Of a DNA stretch of 64,000 nucleotides, positions 33,600 through 42,850 are shown in pieces. Origin of the DNA: Companilactobacillus sp. (GTDB lineage: Bacteria > Bacillota > Bacilli > Lactobacillales > Lactobacillaceae); contig NZ_JAKVLR010000001.1 in the NCBI RefSeq assembly GCF_022484265.1, positions 744,001 through 808,000 on the forward strand. The letters are read 5' to 3'. The notes beneath the pieces were generated by a model, which was not told the origin of the DNA, made no database searches, and saw nothing but the letters and a program-made list of their open reading frames with translations. Numbering within the stretch: the first letter of the stretch is position 1; each line of letters opens with the position of its first letter. The translations under genes and the position numbers were made by a program.

Positions 33600-34271
33600 A
33601 TGGATTCTGATAAAGATTTTGGATATGTATATGTTTGTGAGAACAAAAGTTTTCCTGGAAAATACAAGATCGGTCAAACTCGTAATTTAAAAAATCGCAT
33701 GCACCAATTCAACAACACAGGATTCCCAGACGGCAATCCGACTTTATTAGATTTTGCTGTATATTTAAAAAATTATAAACGTGCTGAACGACTGCTCCAC
33801 AAGGCGTTATCGGAAAAACGGGAAAGCACCGACAAAGAATTTTTTCTATGCACCTTCAATCAAGTTAAGTATATTTTTGAATTATTGAAGTTTAATGATG
33901 AAGATGCTCGATTGGTCCATCCTGAAGAAATCAACTCATTCATTACCGGCAAAGAGATCAAACACATCAAGAGAAAAATCGGCACACGCCCAAACAGAAC
34001 CTTCAAATATCTGAATATTCAGCCTGGGACTAAGTTGTCATATAAAGAGGACCCTAAGATGCAAGTAACAGTACTCGATGGCAAAAATCAAGTTTTATGT
34101 TGTTGTGGCAAACAGCATAGCTTATCAAGAGCAGCAATTTGTTGCTATGACAATTTCCACGACTTGCCAGAAGAAAAACGCGGTCGTGATCGAAACGGAT
34201 TCGCATTTTTTACTTATCAAGGTATTTTGCTCAGTAAGCGCAAACCAATGGTACACGCAGAATTAGATTAA
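33600..34271 (+). CDS. GIY-YIG nuclease-like (T5orf172-type) protein
   Basis: A 223-residue protein. Residues about 5-95 form a GIY-YIG domain of the T5orf172 type: GYVYVCENKSFPGKYKIGQT with the two tyrosines, then an arginine in LKNRMHQFNNTGFP, AERLLHKAL and a late glutamate in DKEFFLCTF. The C-terminal half (about 130-223) has VTVLDGKNQVLCCCGKQHSL, which includes three adjacent cysteines. It then has LSRAAICCYD and GFAFFTYQG, like a DUF4357/RAMA-type module often found with restriction enzymes. GGAAGG precedes the ATG. It is a lone gene with its own terminator. Nuclease activity and any DNA-modification dependence are inference. Confidence 0.65.
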   Translation: MDSDKDFGYVYVCENKSFPGKYKIGQTRNLKNRMHQFNNTGFPDGNPTLLDFAVYLKNYKRAERLLHKALSEKRESTDKEFFLCTFNQVKYIFELLKFNDEDARLVHPEEINSFITGKEIKHIKRKIGTRPNRTFKYLNIQPGTKLSYKEDPKMQVTVLDGKNQVLCCCGKQHSLSRAAICCYDNFHDLPEEKRGRDRNGFAFFTYQGILLSKRKPMVHAELD

Positions 34272-34303
34272 AATAGTCTCCCAAACGGAGGCTATTTTAA
34301 TTT
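34266..34303 (+). terminator. Terminator of the GIY-YIG gene
   Basis: Stem TTAAAATAGTCTCC / GGAGGCTATTTTAA with a five-base loop, overlapping the stop codon region. Confidence 0.8.
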
Positions 34304-34308
34304 GGTCA

Positions 34309-34346
34309 TCAAAAAAGAGAGAATGCAATTGCATTCTCCCTTTTTG
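34309..34346. terminator. Perfect palindrome terminator, probably for pgi
   Basis: GAGAATGCAATTGCATTCTC is a 20-base perfect palindrome, with A6 before and T5 after, so it can end transcription from either side. Confidence 0.7.
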
Positions 34347-34434
34347 AAACGAGTTGCGAACATCCTGATTGTCTAAATCGCAATCTACCCTATTCTGGGC
34401 AATGCTCAAAATACACCCAGCATTTTCACTCTCT
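34346..34434. repeat. Degenerate copy of the structured intergenic repeat
   Basis: Contains GAAACGAGTT, CTGATTG..CTAAATCGCAATC, GGCAATGCTC and CACTCTCT in the same order as the tandem units at 42851-43126, but its outer arms are changed. It lies just beyond the pgi stop. Confidence 0.6.
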
Positions 34435-34438
34435 TATT

Positions 34439-35779
34439 TTATAGACGTTTGTTTAATTCTTTTCCTAGTTCTTCAAATCCTGGTTTGCCAAGTAATCCGA
34501 ACATGTTCTTCTTGTATGCTTCAACACCTGGTTGGTTGAATGGGTTGATTCCGTTCAAGTAACCTGAAATTGCAACTGCTGCTTCGAAGAAGTAGATCAA
34601 GTATCCTAATGTAAATGCGTCTTGTTCTGGAATGTGAACACTCATAACAGGAACGCCACCATCAGTATGTGCTAATACAACACCTTCGTATGCACGCTTG
34701 TTAGCAAAGTCCATTGTCTTGCCTTCAAGATACTTCAAACCATCAAGGTCTTTTTCTTCTGAAGGAATTTCAAGGTCATGTCTTGGCTTGTCGATCATAA
34801 CTACAGTTTCCATCAAGTTACGACGACCTTCTTGAATGTATTGACCTAATGAGTGAAGGTCAGTTGAGAAGTTAGCTGATGAAGGATAGATACCCTTTTG
34901 GTCTTTACCTTCTGATTCACCCATTAATTGCTTCCACCATTCACCTAAGTATTGAAGGTTTGGTTCGTAGTTTTCAAGCAATTCTGTGGTATAACCTTTA
35001 CGGTACAAGATATTTCTAAGTGCTGCATATTTGTATGCATCGTTCTTTTCGATATCTGAGTCTGAATAGTCAGTACGAGCTGCTGCTGCACCTTCCATTA
35101 ACTTGTCGATGTCGATACCAGCAACGGCGATTGGCAATAGACCAACAGCTGAAAGTACTGAGTAACGTCCACCTAAGTCATCAGGAACAACGAATTCTTC
35201 GTAGCCTTCTGCATCAGATTCGCTCTTCAAGGCACCCTTAGCACGGTCAGTTGTTGCAAAGATACGTTCTTTTGCTCCTTCTTTACCATACTTTTCAACC
35301 AATTTAGCCTTCAAAATTCTGAAAGCAATTGATGGTTCTGTAGTTGTACCTGATTTTGAAATAACATTGATACTGAAATCACGATCTCCAATTACATCGA
35401 TCAAGTCTGATAAGTAGTTTGGAGAAATTGAATTACCAGCAAAGTAAACTTCTGGAACATCGCGATTATTTTTAACGTTGTAGAATGATGAACTCAAGAA
35501 ATCAATTGCCATACGTGCACCGAGGTATGAACCACCGATACCGATACCAACAAATACTTCTGAGTTTGATTGAATCTTCTTAGCCGCTTTCTTGATACGA
35601 GCAAATTCATCTTTGTCGTAGTTTACAGGTAAGTCGAGGAAGCCACGGAAATCGTTACCAGCACCAGTACCTTCACGTAATTCTGTGTCAGCAGCAGTAA
35701 CCATTGCTTGCATTTCACCAAGTTCGTTATCATGAACAAACTTGCCTAATTTTGAATCATCAAATTTAATATGTGTCAT
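34439..35779 (-). CDS. pgi: Glucose-6-phosphate isomerase
   Basis: Interconverts glucose 6-phosphate and fructose 6-phosphate in glycolysis; cytosolic. The 446-residue length is normal for Gram-positive Pgi. Signatures are FVGIGIGGSYLGARMAIDFL (phosphosugar isomerase site), VISKSGTTTEPSIAFR, GGRYSVLSAVGLLP and the C-terminal NPFNQPGVEAYKKNMFGLLG. GGAGGAG precedes the ATG. A VanZ-like gene lies 50 bases upstream on the same strand. Confidence 0.97.
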   Translation of the reverse strand: MTHIKFDDSKLGKFVHDNELGEMQAMVTAADTELREGTGAGNDFRGFLDLPVNYDKDEFARIKKAAKKIQSNSEVFVGIGIGGSYLGARMAIDFLSSSFYNVKNNRDVPEVYFAGNSISPNYLSDLIDVIGDRDFSINVISKSGTTTEPSIAFRILKAKLVEKYGKEGAKERIFATTDRAKGALKSESDAEGYEEFVVPDDLGGRYSVLSAVGLLPIAVAGIDIDKLMEGAAAARTDYSDSDIEKNDAYKYAALRNILYRKGYTTELLENYEPNLQYLGEWWKQLMGESEGKDQKGIYPSSANFSTDLHSLGQYIQEGRRNLMETVVMIDKPRHDLEIPSEEKDLDGLKYLEGKTMDFANKRAYEGVVLAHTDGGVPVMSVHIPEQDAFTLGYLIYFFEAAVAISGYLNGINPFNQPGVEAYKKNMFGLLGKPGFEELGKELNKRL

Positions 35780-35828
35780 TTCTTCTCTTCTCCTCCAAGT
35801 CTCTAAAAACTAGATTAATCATTTTTCA

Positions 35829-36458
35829 TCATAATTTCAATTCTTTTATACGTTTTTTCACAATATGACAAATAAAATATAACAGAAATCCGATTGCAGT
35901 TCCAATTGTATTACTTATCACGTCATCGATATCGGTCACTCCAGTCCGTAATACAAACTGAAAAGCCTCAATTGATACGGAGATAGTGGCACCAATCAGG
36001 ACTACCCGCCAGAAACCACGATTTTTTTTGCCTAAAGCCGGGATAAAAATACCCATTGGGATAAACCAAACAATGTTGCCGAATAAATTATAGAAGAAAT
36101 CTAGCGGCGATTGCCCATTTAACAATTTAAAGGTTTCTATAAACGGCACTAGATTGATTTCTGACAACGATCGATGCCAATAAAATTTGAATTGCCACAA
36201 AAAGTAACCATCCCTAAAGACTGTTAAGGAGTATAGTAGAAAAACGTAGAATGCAAATGCGGAAAGCCAAAATTCATGGCTAAACGTTGACTTTTTATGT
36301 TTAAGTCTCAACCACAGCATTCTTAAAAAAATAAAGAATAAAGTATAAAGAATCGCTTTGTCTACCCCATAGAGAGATAAACGAATCAGCGGAAAATGAT
36401 TTATTCTTGTTGAGTAGAGATTAGATATATAATTATATAGCGGTCCTAGAAATATCAT
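35829..36458 (-). CDS. VanZ-like family membrane protein
   Basis: About 209 residues with five hydrophobic segments. The VanZ-family pattern is present: LSEINLVPFIETFKLL, FFYNLFGNIVWFIPMGIFIP and the C-terminal motif TDIDDVISNTIGTAIGFLLY. VanZ-like proteins are linked to low-level teicoplanin resistance and envelope functions, but most are uncharacterised. I prefer the ATG at 36456-36458, with GAGAGA about ten bases upstream; an ATG three codons earlier is too close to it. It is divergent from ltaS. Confidence 0.82.
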   Translation of the reverse strand: MIFLGPLYNYISNLYSTRINHFPLIRLSLYGVDKAILYTLFFIFLRMLWLRLKHKKSTFSHEFWLSAFAFYVFLLYSLTVFRDGYFLWQFKFYWHRSLSEINLVPFIETFKLLNGQSPLDFFYNLFGNIVWFIPMGIFIPALGKKNRGFWRVVLIGATISVSIEAFQFVLRTGVTDIDDVISNTIGTAIGFLLYFICHIVKKRIKELKL

Positions 36459-36480
36459 TTTTATCATTCTCTCGCATTTT

Positions 36481-36515
36481 TTACTTAATACGTATTATAC
36501 TTACATATTAAGTAA
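36481..36515. promoter_or_regulatory. Inverted repeat in the vanZ-like/ltaS divergent spacer
   Basis: TTACTTAATA (36481-36490) and TATTAAGTAA (36506-36515) form a perfect ten-base inverted repeat with a 15-base gap containing TATTATAC. It is AT-rich but well placed for a regulator of both genes. Confidence 0.35.
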
Positions 36516-36572
36516 TTTTAATATTTTCAATTAAATATATAAGGTAATTTTAAACTATAAAGGAATTTTTCC

Positions 36573-38726
36573 ATGGTTAAATTAAAAAAATTTTTAAGTA
36601 CCCGTTTGGGTTTTATGGCGATGCTGATTTTTTTCTTGTGGATCAAAACTGTCATCGCCTATTATAAGGATTTTTCATTAGGAATTGCTGATCCGATCCA
36701 GCACATTATTTTGATCATTAATCCCATTGCCACATCAACGATCTTGCTTGGTTTAGCACTGTACATTTATCGGGCAAAAATATCTTATATCGTCATGGGT
36801 ATCGTCTATTTTCTAGAATCTGCTCTATTATATGGAAACATCTTGTACTATCGCCAATTCACAGACTTTTTATCCTTCAACACCATTACAGGTGCTGGCA
36901 AAGTTTCGAAAGGATTAGGCGCTAGTGCGGCAAATATGGCTAGTCCTCACGATATCATTTACTGGCTCGACTTCATTATAATTCTAGTATTATTGTTAAC
37001 TCATTTTATAAAGATCGATAAACGTCCATTCAGAAAATTAAATGCCTTTGCAATTTCAATGTTAGGCGTTATGTTCTTCTCATTCAACCTCATGTTGTCT
37101 GAATGCAATCGCCCACAATTATTAGGTCGGACCTTCGATCGTGCTTATATTGTTAAGTATTTAGGATTCAATTCATACTTAGGATATGACTCGATCAAAA
37201 CTGCTCAAAATTCGCAGGTCAGATCTACGGCGGTTGGAACAGATATGGACCACGTTCTCCAATATACCAACAGTCACTATGCTCAACCTAACCCAGTTTA
37301 TTTTGGCAAGGCTAAGGGTAAAAATATTATCATCATCCACCTTGAGAGTTTCCAACAATTTTTGATTGGGATGAAGGTCAATGGACAAGAAGTTACGCCA
37401 TTTTTAAACAGTCTTTACAATGATAAAAATACGATGTCTTTTGATAATTTCTATCATGAAGTTGGACAAGGCAAAACTAGTGATGCCGAGACAATGCTTG
37501 AATCAGGATTGTTTGGACTCCCTGAAGGTTCCTTCTTTACTAGTTTAGGAACTGACAATACCTTCCAAGCCGCACCAGCTATCCTTGGGCAAAAAGAAGG
37601 ATACACTAGTGCCGTCTTCCATGGAAATATTGGTAGTTTTTGGAGTCGTAACGACGTCTACAAAAATATGGGCTACGATTACTTCTTTGATGAATCATAC
37701 TTTAATCAACAGACAGAAAACTCCAGTATGGAATATGGTTTAAAAGATAAATTAGTTCTCTCAGAAAGCGTCAAATATCTCGAACAGTTGCAACAACCGT
37801 TTTATGCAAAATTCATTACTGTAACTAATCATTATCCGTTCCAACTACCTGAAGAGGATTTGAGCAACGATGGTTTCACCAAGCCTGACACCGACAATGA
37901 GGCGGTCAACGGCTATTTCCAGACTGCACACTACTTAGATAGCTCGCTGCAAGAATTTTTCCAATATCTTAAAGACAGTGGCATTTACGATAATTCAATG
38001 ATCGTTTTATACGGTGACCATTACGGAATTTCTAATTCTCAAAACCCAGCTCTGGCAACGTTGATCAATCCTGACGAAGCAGCAACTTGGAACAATTTTG
38101 ACAATACGCAACTGCAACGGGTTCCTTTCATGATCCACATGAAAGGTCTCAAAGGTGGCGTAAATCATACCTATGGCGGTGAAATCGACATACTGCCAAC
38201 TATCTTGCATCTAGCTGGGATCAATACTAAACAATACATTCAAGTCGGTACTGACCTGCTTTCGAAAAATCACAGTCAAATCGTTGCCTTTAGAAATAAG
38301 AACTTTGTCACGCCAAACTACACTGTCTTAAAAAATTCTGATGGTGGCTACAATGTCTACCGCAACAAGACTGGTGAACAAGTCGACTTAGACAAAGATC
38401 CTGAGCTAAAAGCAAAAGTCGACAAATGGCAACAAGCCGTCAATGAAAAACTCCAAATATCCGATACAGTTAACAACAAAAACTTGTTGAGATTTTACAC
38501 ACCAAATGGTTTTAAACCTGTTGATCCTAAGGATTACGACTATAAGGACCAAATTCAACGCTTGTTGGATACACGTTCTGCATTAGGTCTCAAGTCAACC
38601 AGTATCTATTCTAAAAATGATAATCAATCGACAACCGGATTGTATCGAACCGACGCACCCGAATTAGGTGGCGACCGTTCATCAATCGACAGTTGGGATT
38701 ACGTTAAAAACAATCCGAAAAAATAG
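36573..38726 (+). CDS. ltaS: Lipoteichoic acid synthase-type sulfatase-family protein
   Basis: A 717-residue phosphoglycerol transferase that builds the polyglycerol-phosphate chain of lipoteichoic acid from phosphatidylglycerol. Five N-terminal transmembrane segments (about residues 10-165) are followed by an extracellular sulfatase/alkaline phosphatase-type domain. The active-site threonine lies in HEVGQGKTSDAE, with further metal-site segments FHGNIGSFWSRN and VLYGDHYGIS. The C-terminal tail (about 610-717) is hydrophilic. AAGGAA precedes the ATG. Genomes of this group often have more than one paralogue, so primase versus synthase role is open. Confidence 0.9.
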   Translation: MVKLKKFLSTRLGFMAMLIFFLWIKTVIAYYKDFSLGIADPIQHIILIINPIATSTILLGLALYIYRAKISYIVMGIVYFLESALLYGNILYYRQFTDFLSFNTITGAGKVSKGLGASAANMASPHDIIYWLDFIIILVLLLTHFIKIDKRPFRKLNAFAISMLGVMFFSFNLMLSECNRPQLLGRTFDRAYIVKYLGFNSYLGYDSIKTAQNSQVRSTAVGTDMDHVLQYTNSHYAQPNPVYFGKAKGKNIIIIHLESFQQFLIGMKVNGQEVTPFLNSLYNDKNTMSFDNFYHEVGQGKTSDAETMLESGLFGLPEGSFFTSLGTDNTFQAAPAILGQKEGYTSAVFHGNIGSFWSRNDVYKNMGYDYFFDESYFNQQTENSSMEYGLKDKLVLSESVKYLEQLQQPFYAKFITVTNHYPFQLPEEDLSNDGFTKPDTDNEAVNGYFQTAHYLDSSLQEFFQYLKDSGIYDNSMIVLYGDHYGISNSQNPALATLINPDEAATWNNFDNTQLQRVPFMIHMKGLKGGVNHTYGGEIDILPTILHLAGINTKQYIQVGTDLLSKNHSQIVAFRNKNFVTPNYTVLKNSDGGYNVYRNKTGEQVDLDKDPELKAKVDKWQQAVNEKLQISDTVNNKNLLRFYTPNGFKPVDPKDYDYKDQIQRLLDTRSALGLKSTSIYSKNDNQSTTGLYRTDAPELGGDRSSIDSWDYVKNNPKK

Positions 38727-38729
38727 CGA

Positions 38730-38840
38730 GCGTGACAAAACATGGTCAGAGCTTGAGCATTAACGTAAAAAAGGGACTAATTCGTGTTTTGAATTAGTTC
38801 CTTTTTGTAGTTACGTGTAGAGTTCTATGTTTTGTCACGC
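38730..38840 (+). terminator. Nested terminator structure after ltaS
   Basis: An inner terminator, AAGGGACTAATTC / GAATTAGTTCCTTTTT (38770-38806), sits inside an outer perfect 14-base inverted repeat, GCGTGACAAAACAT (38730-38743) with ATGTTTTGTCACGC (38827-38840). The outer arms begin four bases after the ltaS stop. Confidence 0.75.
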
Positions 38841-38889
38841 GTTTATGCTGCATTTTTGTCAAAAACAGCTGTTATGCCACAGCCACTTT

Positions 38890-39579
38890 TTATTGTTCAT
38901 CTAAATATCGTTCTCGCAAATATAATAAATAAGTATAGTAGCTACCAACTAGTATTACTAAAATGGCTGCAACGATTATGGTCGTTGTGAACATGATTTT
39001 TTGTAATAATGCCGAGGCAATTGCCCCTAATGCGAAACTCAAAACTAATTCAAAATACACAACCGCTGTTTCTAACTCTTTCTTGTCTCGAGTCAATCCG
39101 TAGGAAGTTATTGCACTAGTCGCTTTTTTCAAATTACCGGTCGAGAACACGTTGTTATATCCGTGCCCTGCGATATAACTAAATGCCGTCGTCTGCATGG
39201 CCATGACAAAAGCAAGTGGCGGCGTAATCGCATAATTGGGAATCGATTTTGGCATCATCGATACCGCTAAACAGACAATTAATTCAGCCACTAATGTCAA
39301 CGAACGCCAATAATGAGAACGTGGCTTAATGTGATATTCAAACACCCTGACCGTCACAACTCCCAGCATAAATGCAATCACAGTTGCTAGTTTGGTCATT
39401 GCTCCTGGAAGATTTTGCTGAGCAATATTGACGCTTAGAAAAATTAGATTTCCTGTCTGCCCGGCAGCTAAGACGCCACCACGTTGCACAAACGTATAGG
39501 CATCAATAAATCCTCCGATAAAAGTCAGTGCTAAGCCGATCTCTCGAAGTTGAAAAATATGCCAACTTTTATATCGCAC
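38890..39579 (-). CDS. YoaK/DUF1275 family membrane protein
   Basis: A 229-residue membrane protein with about six hydrophobic segments. The DUF1275 signature is present: GGFIDAYTFVQRGGVLAAGQTGNL near the N-terminus, AMQTTAF and VFSTGNLKKA later. Function is unknown for the family. The start is the GTG at 39577-39579, with GAGGG about eight bases upstream. It stands alone between ltaS and the two-component system. Confidence 0.85.
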   Translation of the reverse strand: MRYKSWHIFQLREIGLALTFIGGFIDAYTFVQRGGVLAAGQTGNLIFLSVNIAQQNLPGAMTKLATVIAFMLGVVTVRVFEYHIKPRSHYWRSLTLVAELIVCLAVSMMPKSIPNYAITPPLAFVMAMQTTAFSYIAGHGYNNVFSTGNLKKATSAITSYGLTRDKKELETAVVYFELVLSFALGAIASALLQKIMFTTTIIVAAILVILVGSYYTYLLYLRERYLDEQ

Positions 39580-39640
39580 TGGATCATCCCTCTTCTTGAA
39601 TAATTAACAATCATAGAAAAAATTATACTCGCAAAAATAA

Positions 39641-39669
39641 AAAACATTCTGAAAAATTTCAGAATGTTT
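39641..39669 (-). terminator. Terminator after the histidine kinase gene
   Basis: Stem AACATTCTGAAA / TTTCAGAATGTT, followed on the minus strand by a T-rich run. Confidence 0.82.
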
Positions 39670-39672
39670 TGT

Positions 39673-41163
39673 TTATTTAGAATTATTTTTCTTGTGAGCA
39701 TATCCTTCATCGTAAAAGTAAACGACAAACGTACTACCAACATTTAATTTACTTGCCACTTCAATCTTTCCACCGTGGTTTTCAACTAATTGATGAACGA
39801 TTGATAATCCTAATCCAGATTCTCCATACTTACGGTTCTTTCTAGATGGATCCGCCTTATAATAACGGTCCCAAATATTCTTAACTTGATCAGCAGACAT
39901 ACCAACACCAGTATCCTGGATCTTAAAGACTGATGCATGATTGTCTTCATCGCGATAGCCACGAACGACAATATCGCCATCGTTAGTGAATTGGATCGAG
40001 TTTTGAATAATATTGAACATGACTTGCGTGAATCGATCATAGTCAGCATAAGTATTTAAGACTTTTTCAGGAGTCTCTAACTTCAGATTATCATTAGACT
40101 CGGCTGCCTTCTTTTGCAACTGCGACACGATGTCACGCAGTGGCGTATTGGCATCAAAGACACGTTCTGCCAAGGTGATCTGATTAGTTCTGATCTTCTC
40201 GTAATCCAGGTTCTCATTGACTAATCGAATCAAACGGTTAGTTTCATTACGCATCAATTCAATACTTTGTCCCTTAGATTCTTCAGGAATGGCATCATAA
40301 GCCAGACCTTCTAGGAGGCCATTAATTGTCGTTAACGGCGTTCTCATCTCATGAGATGCATCAGCCATGAATTCCTTACGACGTTGCTCTTGACGCTTGA
40401 TTTCTTTATCTGAAGCCTCTAGAGACTTAACCATGGTATTGAAATCGTCCGCTAAGTCATCCAGTTCATCACGATTCTTACTTTCAATGTGAACTGAGAA
40501 GTCATTATTGGCAACTCGTCTGGTTGCGCTACGGAGGCGATTGATCCGGTTAACTTGATATCTAGAAAGCAAGAAACTCAAGATGATTGCTGCTAATAGG
40601 GAAATCAACAACGCAATATACAGTCGGTTGTTGATCTCGCCAATATTAGTCTGCAGCTGACTGACATCTGAACCAGCCCACACTGCAGCGACCAGTTTGC
40701 CATCCTTGAACCAAGGCGTCAAAACATAGACGTAATTCATATTAGCCTTGGTATTCAAGTCGGGATTGCTCTGTTCGTTGCTACGTTGCGAGGTACTGCG
40801 GACAGTCTTTCCCTGCTCCAACTTTTTCCAATATTTTGCTTTGAGTTGATGGGTCACGCCATTAGTTTGATCAGGATAAACTTGTTGGTTTTGATAGTTA
40901 AAAATTGCAAAACGAACGTTACGGTCAGCCAAAACTTGTTCGACCATATGAATATTGTTCCCGGTAATGTTGTGGATCTTACCAGTGTTCTGATCGGTCG
41001 TTAGAGCTATTTTCTCTAGATTTCCCGCATACCCTTCAAGGTCGCGGTAAGTCCGATTGTACTCCCAAGTGGTTGATGTACTAGTAACCGTATAAAGAAT
41101 GATCCCTAAAGTAGTCAAAATAACTACCAAAAAACTTAGCATGTTCTGATAGATTAATTTCAT
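39673..41163 (-). CDS. Sensor histidine kinase
   Basis: A 496-residue membrane-bound kinase. A transmembrane helix at about 8-28, an extracellular sensor region to about 175, a second helix at about 183-200 and a HAMP domain (about 200-253, with NRINRLRSATRRVANNDF) come first. HisKA follows with the phosphorylated histidine in ADASHEMRTPLTT (near residue 270). The HATPase domain has NIIQNSIQFTNDG, DTGVGM and GESGLGLSIV. It begins two bases after the response regulator gene. Domain layout resembles LisK/ArlS-type sensors; the signal is unknown. Confidence 0.93.
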   Translation of the reverse strand: MKLIYQNMLSFLVVILTTLGIILYTVTSTSTTWEYNRTYRDLEGYAGNLEKIALTTDQNTGKIHNITGNNIHMVEQVLADRNVRFAIFNYQNQQVYPDQTNGVTHQLKAKYWKKLEQGKTVRSTSQRSNEQSNPDLNTKANMNYVYVLTPWFKDGKLVAAVWAGSDVSQLQTNIGEINNRLYIALLISLLAAIILSFLLSRYQVNRINRLRSATRRVANNDFSVHIESKNRDELDDLADDFNTMVKSLEASDKEIKRQEQRRKEFMADASHEMRTPLTTINGLLEGLAYDAIPEESKGQSIELMRNETNRLIRLVNENLDYEKIRTNQITLAERVFDANTPLRDIVSQLQKKAAESNDNLKLETPEKVLNTYADYDRFTQVMFNIIQNSIQFTNDGDIVVRGYRDEDNHASVFKIQDTGVGMSADQVKNIWDRYYKADPSRKNRKYGESGLGLSIVHQLVENHGGKIEVASKLNVGSTFVVYFYDEGYAHKKNNSK

Positions 41164-41165
41164 TC

Positions 41166-41915
41166 TTATTTAGCCTTTACCTCAGAGTCGTCGAATTTGT
41201 AGCCCACGCCCCAAACTGTTTCAATAACTTGAGGTCCGACCTTTTCGATTTTTTGACGAAGCTTCTTGATATGTGCATCAACAGTTCTTTCTTCACCGAA
41301 GTAATCATAGTCCCAGACTTGTTCTAGCAATTGTTCACGTGAAAATACACGCTTTGGTTTGCTGGCTAAGGTCTTCAACAAATCGAATTCCTTTGGTGTT
41401 AAATCAGGAATCTCCTTGCCACCTAAATAGGCCTCACGAGTTTCAGCATTGAGTTGGAAAAATCCGGTATCAATATCGAATTTCTCAGTATTATCTTCTT
41501 CAGAATTCTCATTGGTAGCACCATTTTTGGATGCTTCTTCAGCAATGTTCTCGCTCCGACGATGAATCGCTTTGATTCTAGCAATTAAAGTAATCGGACT
41601 GAATGGTTTTGTAACGTAATCATCAGCGCCAAACTCTAGTCCGAGGACTTGGTCGCTTTCGCTATCACGAGCCGTCAGCATAATTATTGGAACTGTTTTA
41701 GACACAGCTCGAATTTCTTTGGCTACTTCCATTCCGTCTTTTCCTGGTAAGTTAAGATCAAGCGTGATCATATCCCAATCGTCAGCAGCTGATTTAAATA
41801 TTTCAACCGCTTCGTTACCATCGTATGCAAATGTGGCATCCCAATTTTCTTTTTGAAAAAACATGCTCATCATTTCGGAAACTGATTTATTATCTTCTAT
41901 CATTAATATTTTCAT
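41166..41915 (-). CDS. OmpR-family response regulator
   Basis: A 249-residue regulator. The receiver has the acidic pair in MIEDNKSVSEM, the phosphorylated Asp in MITLDLNLPGKDG, LTARDSESD and GADDYVTKPFSP. A longer than usual linker (about 125-150) rich in Glu and Asn leads to the winged-helix DNA-binding domain, which has LTPKEFDLLKTLASKPKRVF and the recognition part WDYDYFGEERTVDAHIKKLR. I start at the ATG at 41913-41915 with GGAG nine bases upstream. Pairs with the downstream kinase. Confidence 0.93.
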   Translation of the reverse strand: MKILMIEDNKSVSEMMSMFFQKENWDATFAYDGNEAVEIFKSAADDWDMITLDLNLPGKDGMEVAKEIRAVSKTVPIIMLTARDSESDQVLGLEFGADDYVTKPFSPITLIARIKAIHRRSENIAEEASKNGATNENSEEDNTEKFDIDTGFFQLNAETREAYLGGKEIPDLTPKEFDLLKTLASKPKRVFSREQLLEQVWDYDYFGEERTVDAHIKKLRQKIEKVGPQVIETVWGVGYKFDDSEVKAK

Positions 41916-42016
41916 TGACATAATCTCCATTCAACAATTAGGAATTACCCTATCCCGTTTGGATAAAAGTTGTTAAGATGTAATAAGTACAAAATTTAAA
42001 TAAGTTGGTGAATACT

Positions 42017-42799
42017 TTGACATTGCACAAAAATTACTTAGGAACCGTGTTCTTCGATTTGGATGGCACATTGATGAATGCGAAATCTGAAATCGACGAT
42101 TCCGTTGCCGATGCCGTTCATGAACTCCACGACAACGGCTATCTTCCAGTTATTAGTACTGGTCGTGCAACAAATGAACTTCAACACGTTCTTGGACCCA
42201 CAGGTATTGACTCATATATTACTTTAAATGGTGCATATATCAAATCTGAGGGTAAAGTTATCTATGAAAGCACACTAGATAACGAAACGATTGAAGCTTT
42301 GATCGATACGGCTGAAAAATTTGGCGATACCGTTGCCATGCACACAGCGGACGTTACCAAATTATATAAATATAAGCCTATCATCTCAGAATTTTATGGA
42401 TCGGTCCACATTGAACAACCGGAGGTAGATCCAGAATTCTATAAACATCATAACATTCCAATGGTAATTATGGTTTCATATGAAGGCCCAGAACGTTACC
42501 AAAAATTATTCCCAGAATTGAACTTTTTCAAAACTGGGAAATATTCTATCGATACAGTCCAAAAAGACGTTTCAAAAATGCATGGGATCAAGCATTTATT
42601 ATCCGGTTTGGATATGGAAGACAAACCTGTCTATGCATTCGGAGATGGCGCAAACGATGTACCAATGATCAAGTTTGCTGATCATTCAGTTGCCATGGGA
42701 AATGGTATCGATGAGGTCAAACAATTGGCCGATTTTATTACCACTGACAATACAGACAATGGTATCGTAAACGGCTTAAAACATTTTGATTTGATTTAA
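42017..42799 (+). CDS. Cof-type HAD-IIB phosphatase
   Basis: A cytosolic haloacid-dehalogenase-superfamily hydrolase of about 260 residues. Motif I is VFFDLDGTLMNA, motif II VISTGRA, and the late motifs are DVSKMHGIKHLL and FGDGANDVPMIKFAD; a C2-type cap lies between about residues 80 and 185. Substrates of this family are sugar phosphates, FMN or pyridoxal phosphate. The start is uncertain: TTG at 42017 has GGTGA at normal spacing; GTG at 42008 and TTG at 42005 are alternatives. Confidence 0.85.
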   Translation: MTLHKNYLGTVFFDLDGTLMNAKSEIDDSVADAVHELHDNGYLPVISTGRATNELQHVLGPTGIDSYITLNGAYIKSEGKVIYESTLDNETIEALIDTAEKFGDTVAMHTADVTKLYKYKPIISEFYGSVHIEQPEVDPEFYKHHNIPMVIMVSYEGPERYQKLFPELNFFKTGKYSIDTVQKDVSKMHGIKHLLSGLDMEDKPVYAFGDGANDVPMIKFADHSVAMGNGIDEVKQLADFITTDNTDNGIVNGLKHFDLI

Positions 42800-42805
42800 A
42801 AAATA

Positions 42806-42837
42806 AAGTTCAAGACAAAGTCTTGAGCTTTTTTTAT
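42806..42837 (+). terminator. Terminator of the HAD gene
   Basis: Stem AAGTTCAAGAC / GTCTTGAGCTT with an AAA loop and one G-T pair, followed by T-rich sequence. Confidence 0.85.
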
Positions 42838-42850
42838 TGGGTAAATTATT

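Noticed and set aside
34346..34434. Functional terminator of pgi made by the degenerate structured repeat
   Set aside because: Its arms no longer pair well and it lacks a T-run; the palindrome at 34309-34346 is a better terminator.
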